DNA of 64,000 nt from Brachyhypopomus gauderio (lineage: Eukaryota > Chordata > Actinopteri > Gymnotiformes > Hypopomidae), in assembly GCF_052324685.1 (NCBI RefSeq), contig NC_135212.1:23256816-23320815 (forward strand), read 5' to 3'. Positions 52,081 to 64,000 of this stretch are shown here, piece by piece (position 1 is the first letter of the stretch; each line of letters begins with the position of its first letter). Under the pieces are notes generated by a model. The model had not been told where the DNA came from and made no database searches. It saw only the letters and a list, made by a program, of their open reading frames with translations. Made by a program: the position numbers and the translations under genes.

Positions 52081-52199
52081 GCTATATTATTATGTGTGTA
52101 TTAATGTGTGAATTCTAGGGACATAAAAGCAGGCCTCACATTTGGGGGAGGAATAAAAAGGCACAGATTGTAGTTTATTTATTTATTTATTTTATTAAT

Positions 52200-54024
52200 T
52201 CCTCCATGGACCACCACCTTATTGTGGTAGAGAGGTTTGCGTGTCTACATGATCCTAAGAGCTAGGTTGTCGGGGGCAATGCCCCTTGTAGGGTCTCCCA
52301 AGGCAAATTGGTCCTAGGTGATGGGCCAGACAAAGAGTGACCCAAAAACCTCTATGGAATTCATAAATAACAGTACCCGGATACCCTCGCCCGGATCAGG
52401 GTTATGAGGGCCTCACCCTGGAGCCAGGCCTGGGGGAGGGGCTCCTTGGCGAGCACCTGGTGGCCGGGTTTCTACCCATGGGGCCTGGCCGGGCACATGG
52501 GTACATGGGATACATGGGTTCACTCTCCCATTGGCCCACCACCTGTGGGAGAGGTAGTACTAGGGGTTCAGTGCATTGTGTCAGGCTACTCAGGAGGGGA
52601 AAGCGGTTCCCAACCAACACTGTATACAGTGGGGCTGGGGATCTGCTGACCTCGACTGGGGATGTCATTAGGCAGTGGAAGGAATACTTTGAGGATCTTC
52701 TCAATCCCACCATCACATCTTCCATAGAGAAAGCAGAGCTGGGGGATTCAGACGGGGGTTTGCCCATCACTCGGGCTGAGGTGACCAGGGTAGTTGTGAA
52801 ACTCCTTGGCGGCAAGGCTCCGGGGGTGGATGAGATCCGTCCTGGGTTCCTTAAGGCTTTGGATGTTGTGGGACTGTCCTGGCTGACACGTCTTTGCAAC
52901 ATCGGGGGCAGTGCCTCTGTACTGGCAAGCCGGGGTTGATAGTCAAATCTCTGTTACAAGAGGAACAATGTGGGTTCCGTCCTGGTCGTGGAACATTGGA
53001 CCAGCTTTTCACCCCCTGCGAGGATCCTAGAGGGTGCATGGGAGTTTGCTCAACCAGTCCACATGTATTTTGTGGATTTGGAGAAGGCATTAGACCGTGT
53101 CCCTTGGGGATTCCTCTGGGGGGTGCTCCAGGAGTATAGGGTACGGGGCCCGTTGCTACGGGCTATCAAGTCCTTGTACAAACAGAGCAGGAGCTTGGTT
53201 CGCATGGCCGGCAGTAAGTCAGACCGATTCCCGGTGGGAATCGCTGCCCTTTGTCACCGATTCTGTTCATAATTTTCATGGACAGAATTTCTCAGTGTAG
53301 CCAAGATGGCGGAGGGGGTTCGGTTTGGTGGCCTCAGAATTCCACATCTCCTTTTTCGGATGATGTGGTCCTGTTGGCACCATCAGGCCAGGACCTACAG
53401 CTCTCGCTGGATCAGAGCAAGACGGCCAGGATGAGAATTAGCACCTCTAAAACTGAGACCATGGTACTCAGTCGGACAAGGGTGGAGTGACCTCTCGTGA
53501 GTCGGGAATAAGTCCTTGCCTCAAGTATCTCGGGTTCTTGTTCATGAGTGAGGGAAGGATGGAACAAAAGGAAATGGCAAAGCTCTCGATTTACTGGTCA
53601 ATTTACATTCTGTCTCTTACCTATGGTCACAAGCTCTGGGTAGTGACCGAAAGAATGAGATCGCGAATACAAATGGCCAAAATGAGTTTTCTCCACAGGC
53701 CTCTCCCTTAGAGATAAGGTACGGTCCATGGTCATCCGGTAGAGGCTTTGAGTAGAGATGCTGCCCCTCCATGTAGAGAGGAGCCAGTTACGGTGGTTCA
53801 GGCATCTGGTCCGCACTGGGACTGGGTCCAACATGGGATGGAGACCCTGGGGAAGACCCAGGACCCGCTGGAGAGATTATATCTCTCTGCTGTCCTGGGA
53901 ATGCCTCGGCATCCTCCCTGAAGTGCTAGAAGATGTGGCTGGGGAGAGGGAAACCTGGGCCTCTTTGCTTAGGCTACTGCCCCCGCGACCCAAAAAATGA
54001 TAAAGCGGATGAAAATGGATGGAT
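52200..54024 (+). mobile_element. Rex3/RTE-like non-LTR retrotransposon, internally deleted
   Basis: The 5' end (CCTCCATGGACCACCACC) looks like the start of this fish LINE family. From about 52600 the text is reverse transcriptase: RQWKEYFEDLLNP, KAPGVDEIRPGFLKAL, EQCGFRPGRGTLDQLF, FVDLEKALDRVPWGFLWGVL, then SDDVVLLAPSGQDLQLSLDQ, SIYWSIYILSLTYGHKLWVV and the C-terminal RTRWRDYISLL and LLRLLPPRPKK. The tail ends in GATGGATGGAT. The endonuclease region expected between about 52560 and 52610 is missing, a further gap lies near 52925, and frames shift at about 52960, 53275 and 53490. The short A/T-rich flanks (ATTTATTTT) could be a target-site duplication. It is inactive. Confidence 0.85.
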
Positions 54025-55049
54025 ATTTATTTTTGTTGTGTTTTTTTTAATAATTCTGCCTGTCTGGGTCCTCAAAAGCAAACTATGTATCTGAAACAAA
54101 TATTGAAGCTTTCAATCATTTTTAGATAGAATGACATTCTTACTGACTTCAGACACTTGCCTATAATATACTGGTGAATAAGTTGTCTATGAAAAATTGT
54201 TGTCTATCTACTGTATATTTTAATGTCAATATTAGTTTATAAGCAAAAGTGAGTGAAACTGTATACTGAAATAATTTGAGCTTTATTTTTTTATTTCAGA
54301 CAAAATGTTATTCATGTTATGACCATAAGCCATCTTGTTCTCTTGCCCTAAATGTAAAATGTGTGACATTTCATAGGGCAGAGGAGATGAGAGATGAGAC
54401 TCAGAAGGCAATTAGAAAATTAGGTTAGGGTTATGTGACTGGAAGATGTATTTTGGTTGTGGGAGGCGATTGGCCCTTGTGTGGGTGTCACAACAAGGAA
54501 TTGGCAAGGTGATCAGGCAGATGATTCAGTAAACAGGATTAAAAGTAACACACTGAGTGCTAAAGTAAACATGGGTACCATGTCACTTGGTGGCTGAAAG
54601 GGAACATCACTGATATACATCAAGCCTGTTCTTGAAGCCCTTTCATATGCTTGAGGTTGCAGATAATCCTGAGGGTCATGGATTAAAACCCGAAGGGCCA
54701 ATGTTTTAATGGTATTCTACCAATCTGTTTTTTTCACACTAAATGTTTAAATAGCAAATCAGTATTGTACTGTAAATTAAGGTGACCTCAAGGTGCTGAT
54801 AGCACTACAATGAGAAACAGATATTCATGTTTAATCATACTAAGGCTGAGATCTTGGTGGGGAGTTGTTCAGATGTAGTGTGAGAGGCACCATTTCAATG
54901 AAAGCAAGAAGCTAAACCACTAAAATCTCATCAGCCATTACTTCCATGTCAAGTTTCATAACTATTCATTAAAGTTCTGCAACAAGTTGCATTTTTCAGC
55001 TAGCAGTTTATTATAAAAAACGGAATGACAAACATACAAAGATAAAAAA
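54025..55049. other. Intergenic sequence between hsf4 and nudt21
   Basis: About 1 kb of AT-rich sequence between the convergent hsf4 and nudt21 genes, right of the LINE. I see no gene, RNA or repeat in it. A 62-codon minus frame at 54513-54701 has a hydrophobic tail but no known family. Confidence 0.5.
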
Positions 55050-55338
55050 AAAACTAGAAATCACATCGTTTTTATTCACCAAGGACATCATATCTGTTCC
55101 TTAACATAAAACCTTATCCATGGCCAAATAAAGAAATATTTAAGAATAAAATAACATTTGTGGATGTGACAAAATATATTGGGGGGGTTACACAAGTCAC
55201 TGACATTTATGCTTCCAAGCACCCGAGAAACAGCAGAGTCCTTCTACTGCCAGGGTGGCTGGTCACCACCACCATCTCTCATCCTCCCATCTGTTGCGAC
55301 CGCGCTCACAGAGACAGCCAGGGGGCGCTGGGTGACCA
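55050..55338 (-). other. nudt21: nudt21 3' UTR with poly(A) signal
   Basis: Downstream of the nudt21 stop (complement of 55339-55341) an AATAAA on the minus strand lies at 55071-55076, giving a short 3' UTR of about 280 nt. A CTCF-like core falls inside it at 55312-55330. Longer 3' UTR forms cannot be excluded. Confidence 0.55.
55312..55330 (+). promoter_or_regulatory. CTCF-like core in the nudt21 3' UTR
   Basis: AGACAGCCAGGGGGCGCTG contains a perfect CCAGGGGGCGCT core and 14 of 19 consensus positions. It lies just beyond the nudt21 stop codon. Confidence 0.4.
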
Positions 55339-59156
<3,818 letters not shown>

Positions 59157-59400
59157 GGTTTCTTGGTTAAAGTGTGCACTTTTAAAATGTCCTCGCTGTT
59201 AGCTGAGGTCAACTGTTGCTGTGTATTAAATTCAGGCAAAAAGCGAGTGCTCAATACAACGAGGTAGCTTGTGTAGCTAACAGACGCTAAATGAAAACAC
59301 CGCTCTTTGCCGTGAAACTACGTCCGCTGTGTATACGTCATTTCCGGAATTACGACGTTGTACGACATTTTACAGTAATTCCAAGGGGGGAAATAATACA
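59157..59400 (-). promoter_or_regulatory. nudt21: nudt21 promoter region with CRE/ETS-like pair
   Basis: Just upstream of the nudt21 start codon the minus strand carries CCGGAAATGACG (59336-59347 region), an ETS-type GGAA core overlapping a CRE half-site. This arrangement is common in housekeeping promoters. No TATA box was seen. The transcription start was not located. Confidence 0.45.
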
Positions 59401-59585
59401 GGTTTATAGAGATATAACGGTTAGGGGGTAATTGGATTCACAGCGCATGAGGGAAAATATATAAGGAGGTTAATTCAGAGTGTGCTATTGAAGTAGCGCG
59501 CCATGCCCATATGGAGCTAGTGACACAAGACACGCATCAAGGGTGTCAGCAGCACTGGGTACATCACCAGGGAGGTCAATGTGGG

Positions 59586-60891
59586 CAGAGCCGGCCCTGA
59601 CCAATGTGGTGCCCTAGGCGAGATTTTGGTTGGCGCCCCCTGTATCATCAATCATCGGGTTGTGTCACTATTAAAGAAACAAATAAAAAGCAAATGACTT
59701 AAATATTACCATATAACAAGCAATAAATATAAAGGTGTAGCACAAAAATATTTAAAAACTATTTTACATAACGTAGTGCAGAGAACAACTTTTAAATATT
59801 AATAATAAATAAAAAAATAAATTAAAAACAACAACTACCACCAGTGCAAATCAGGGCAATTTGCCTACTGCAACATTATTATTTCAAAAGTGCATCCGCA
59901 ATATTAGTATATATTTATTTTAAGCTTAGCTAATCATAGCACCTACTAGGATTGGGCAGTATGATGACAGTGGCGGTTTTCACTAAGATCATACAGAGGG
60001 GAACAAGCCACAATGACAATTGAGTGTTAGTTGTGAGTCAAGCGAGCTGGTTTCAAAGAAAAACACAACAGCTACAGATTGGCAACATTTTGGATATGTT
60101 TCAAATAAAAATGAGACCATTGGAGCACGCCCCCACGATTCTAATTCGATAATATGATTGGTTGATAAAACTGCCAATCTATAATAAAAGCTCTCAATGT
60201 AAAAGGGCCTTTCTCTCTTTTACCTAGAAACAACGGTGTGAAATATTCTGATTGGTTAATTTTTTATTTCACCGCTGAGGTTTTTTTCAAGCACAAGTAC
60301 GAAAAGTGGATTTGAAAGCCGATTTATAGGAAAAATACAAATTATTGGTGAAGCGTTATTAACATATATTACATATAATAGATAAAGCATCCTTTTTAAG
60401 ATCAATTAACCTTCAGAGAAGGCGTTGAAGTCCCTGACGGTTCGCCAATGGTTTAGTGTTAATTCACCACATATTACCATTATATTACCTGTTTTTTGCC
60501 GCCTTTCCTCCTCCACTTTTCTCCTTTTTCTACCCTGGGCACCAGAGGACTTCTGCCTTTTTGACATCTTTACGAGGAGATGTCACTCACTCTGTGGTGT
60601 CTTTTTCCCCACAGAGAAACAGTAACGAGGTGCGCAGAGTGCGCGGGGGAGGGCGGGTTGGCGCGCGGGTGATAGGTGTCGTTTGTTGTTTTTATAAGAA
60701 TTATTAATTTGTCTAATATTATTAAACAATGAAATTATGAGTATGTGGACTTTGCTTGTTTTCACATTTATTAATTGTTCATTTGTTAAAAAAAAAATAA
60801 AAATAAAAAAACCGCATGCACGCGAGCGCCCCCCTGGACAGCCGGCGCCCCTAGCATTTGCCTATATCGCCTAATGGAAGGGCCGGCCCTG
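59586..60891. mobile_element. Non-autonomous hAT-type DNA transposon upstream of nudt21
   Basis: The ends CAGAGCCGGCCCTGACC and (inverted) CAGGGCCGGCCCTTCC are followed inward by TGCCCTAGGCG and TAGGCGATATAGG segments. A perfect 8-bp direct repeat AATGTGGG flanks it at 59578-59585 and 60892-60899. Length is 1,306 bp, AT-rich inside, with no transposase frame. Confidence 0.87.
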
Positions 60892-60899
60892 AATGTGGG

Positions 60900-63800
60900 T
60901 TTACATTAAATGTGAGCTTGGAAGGGTATGGTGCTGAGACACCAAACCTCACTGATGATATTTCTGGGCTCGATTCAGAGAAGCATCGACAAAGAGTGAT
61001 GACGAGGCCCCTTGACGAGCTTGGGAATAAATATTCTTGGTCCTCTGTGAAACTAATGGTTTGGGGCAGGATATTTGACAGCTTAAACAATGAATAATTA
61101 CATAACTGAGAGACATGTTCTCATAGGGCATAAATCCTGGACCTTATTCATATGCATAGCCCTTCAAAATAACAGGCCTACTCACTTTTAATATAATTCA
61201 CTTCATTATTTATTAAAGCCGTTTCTGTGCAATTTATCAGGAGTAAAATGTCAGGGCAAACAGTGCAGAGTGCTACAAAGATGACAGTGACTCCATTATA
61301 CAATCAACAGCTGCGATAGATAGATGCCTAGAGGCAGACAGCACTGAAATAGTTTTTTATTGCCGTTTTCCCGCCTAAGTCATACTTTTTAGTTGACATG
61401 GGGTAAAATATGGGTGTATATGTATATTGTGCTTCAACAATAGTTCAATAGTCTGTTATTTTATATATGCTACAGTGGAAACTGGCATCATCCAATTTAG
61501 TTTCTTAGATAACTTTCCCTTTTAATAGTTGATTCATAGTAAATTTATAGTATATATTACATACTCAATAACCTTGTCAATATTTAATTCCAAATTCAAT
61601 GATGTTGTGTACGAAACAACAAAAAGTGTGTCACAGTCCGATCATTTACGGGCTACTCCACCCACTCAGAGGTTCTGAGCAGCTTTCTGTAAACTGTGAA
61701 CAGTGTCTTGTTTTGTACTTGATAGGTTCATTGCACAGAACTGTACAGTGACTTCCTATGAGAATGGACAGTAGGCAATTCATTAAACAGATTCATTAAC
61801 CTGATTCATTAACCTGATTAATTGACCTGTAAGCACTGCAGGTCGAAAGCATTCTTTAGTATGATTGTCTGTGACTGAATGCTCGGCTAATGTCTGCCAG
61901 GTCGCAGCAGCCAACGGATTGCATGCTGAGCAGCTCGAGTCTAGTGGTTTTGTGAGCTGTCCGTTGGCATCACGACCAATAGCTGTCTTGTTAAGCTGTG
62001 CTGTTGTTATCACTTGCAGGAAAGTGGCCGGGTTGTGAATGGAACAACTGTCATATCCTACAGTGATCCAGCCAATCAGAATGTTCTCTGTGGTGCAGTG
62101 ATAGAGTCTATAGTAGTAATTTACATTTAAACTATTTGCCCTTTTTCACAGCGATTAAGAGGCATGCTTTATCATCTCTATCAAAAACATCCTCATTTTA
62201 GCAAAAACGTTTTTATGAGGGCCATAAAAAGAGGACCATACATTTTTTTGTTTGTTTTTGCACATATATTGAAGTATTCAGTGAGCGAGCCAGTTATTCA
62301 GCTGTATGGAAACCCAGTGGAAGTTCATTCTGCCACTCGGGTGCCAGGACAGGGAAGAGCCTTGATGTCTTCAGGGATTTTCATTCAAGTAAAACTATTC
62401 TAGAGCACTTGGTAGAACTGAGGTTGTTAGATCCCTTCATGTATCTCAGATGTGGTCCAGGTTTGGCTTTATAGCTGAGAGTCTGTGTTTTAAATCTGAT
62501 ACAAGCACTACGGAGCTCACAGGATGGGTGGGGACAAGCCAGATTTCTTTGCAATATATAGAGGAGCTGGCAGGCAGATCAACATGAGATGTATTGCCCA
62601 GGTAAGGATCCAACTACACCAATGTGATGTGCTTGGTGGGAACAAAGCTGTTAAATTCCAAGCTGTAGTTTATTGACAGCATTCTGCCCTAAATGTTCTT
62701 GTCCAAGTAGGTGAGAACAGTGTACATTGTGGCAATGGCATTGACTGTTAACTTATTGGAGTTGATTTGGAACATGTTCATAGTAGCAGCTAGGTACAAT
62801 CAGATATGTTGCTTTAGTGGTGGTTTGAAGTATTTTGAAGTACCGTCCACCTTGACTGCTCGGCTGAAATATCCTGGTTACATTTGTCAAGTTTGATTTC
62901 AAGGATGAGTTTGATCAATCATTTTTACAATAAAGCACCATTTAAAAATACAATTAGCTTTTATTCTTCACTGTAAATTAGGCATATTTATATGAAGTAA
63001 CGTCTTCACCCAGTAATAATGGGTGAAGCCCCAATCTGACTGCACAGAAATCCATGTCTAAACAGAATGTCACTTTCTAACCAAAGAAATCAGCATCTAG
63101 TGTCAGTTTTGCATATGAATCATAACAACAGGGATTGGATTGATTTATTTTTTTAATGAAAATATATTAAACATATATTTTCCAGTTATGCAATTTACAG
63201 TATGTTCTTAACATTTTATCTCAATGTATTTCAAACCCCTAAACACAGATTCGAGAACATAATAACATTACAACAAACACCAAGTCACTAATTCTTTTCA
63301 ATGTACTCTTTTTTCAAACTGGATAGGGATTTTGACTATATGCACAACAACATGTTGCAGTACTTAAAAGAATAATAAGTTTCACTGAACTACTTTTGCT
63401 GACATATTCTGATATTTAGAATACAACCAACAGAAGGCAAGGATGAGGCAGGTGATTGGGCACTCAGTACTCAGCGCTGCCCTCGGCCTGAAAAAAGCTG
63501 AGTGACTACAATAAAGCTCTGGCCACGTTAAAGTGTAGTGAGGAAGAGTTCCCAGCTGGTCTTTGGGAGGTCAATAAAATTAAAACCAGTTTAATACACC
63601 AGGTGTGTATGTCCAAGTGGTGCTTAGGTATGATTTTGTACAGAGATATAGAACAGGTCTTCCTCTAAGGAACAGACCTGTTCTCATTAGTAACAGATAA
63701 AAATGTGAAGCGTTTTCTCTCATCAGTGACTGTTATTCAACGTAGAACCCTTTAACAAACCCTTACCCTGTCCAGCAGGGTGCGGTACTGCAGGGGGGGA

Positions 63801-64000
63801 CAGCTTTGGCAGGCAGGTTTGCTCCTGACAGGAACTAAAACTTGATCTTCAACAAAGTTCCCAAACAGTGCAAAGGAAGTCACCAAGCAAGCCTTTCTGG
63901 CATCATGTGGAAGGATGAAGGGTGGGAGAAAGGTGAGCAGGTGTTCTGCTTTTAAGACTTAGCTGTCTTCCTTTTGTGTGTCTGTTTAATTTATGCAGCT
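60900..64000. other. Right-hand flank with no recognised gene
   Basis: AT-rich single-copy-looking sequence. Short open frames (for example 60858-61097 and 62164-62403) match nothing I know. I do not see ogfod1 or bbs2, the genes that follow NUDT21 in human. Confidence 0.5.

Noticed and set aside
54513..54701. 62-codon frame with hydrophobic C-terminus
   Set aside because: Short, isolated, no family resemblance and no splice or promoter context.

Overview
This window is vertebrate nuclear DNA, almost certainly from a teleost fish. It holds parts or all of three split genes with near-identical vertebrate orthologs, separated by long non-coding stretches. It is very dense in (CA)n/(GT)n, (GA)n and (TA)n microsatellites. 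It also carries fish-type transposons: a Tc1-like MITE, two hAT-type elements with perfect 8-bp target-site duplications, a Rex3/RTE-like LINE and an L2-like LINE relic. There are no operons, CRISPR arrays or other prokaryotic features. Most of the long open frames are microsatellite or minisatellite read-through.

Layout. (1) 1-28968, minus strand: the 5' part of a G-protein alpha-o gene (gnao1). Coding exon 1 is at 28851-28968, exon 2 at 28643-28685 and exon 3 at 14719-14860. Exons 4 onward were not found and should lie left of position 1, so about 14.7 kb of intron 3 and all of the 13.8-kb intron 2 fill this half. A CpG-rich promoter with a perfect CRE (TGACGTCA) lies at about 29200-29460. 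(2) About 29470-43900: a 14-kb intergenic stretch with no recognised gene and an L2-like LINE relic at 39440-40600. (3) 43957-50997, plus strand: a complete heat-shock factor 4 gene (hsf4) of 12 coding exons, predicted 436 aa. Its introns are crowded with tandem repeats, including a 1.5-kb 33-bp minisatellite with a 435-bp higher-order period. (4) 52200-54024: a damaged Rex3/RTE-like retrotransposon between hsf4 and the next gene. (5) 55339-59156, minus strand: a complete nudt21 gene (CFIm25/CPSF5, 7 coding exons, 228 aa). Its last intron carries a 1,383-bp hAT-type element. (6) 59586-60891: a second hAT-type element about 430 bp upstream of the nudt21 start. The rest, to 64000, has no recognised gene.

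The three genes do unrelated jobs: neuronal Gi/o signalling, lens and stress transcription, and pre-mRNA 3'-end processing. Their order is gnao1(-) / hsf4(+) / nudt21(-): divergent, then convergent. From general knowledge, human GNAO1, NUDT21 and HSF4 all lie on chromosome 16q, so this is conserved linkage. In human, AMFR sits between GNAO1 and NUDT21; I could not find it here.

Exon boundaries were worked out by hand from frame continuity, GT/AG sites and recalled family sequences. Frames close for all three genes (gnao1 exons 118/43/142 nt; nudt21 229 codons with stop; hsf4 437 codons with stop). I found no clearly undescribed biological system. The most interesting observations are microsatellites lying against splice sites, the hsf4 intronic minisatellite and the two precisely bounded transposon insertions around nudt21.
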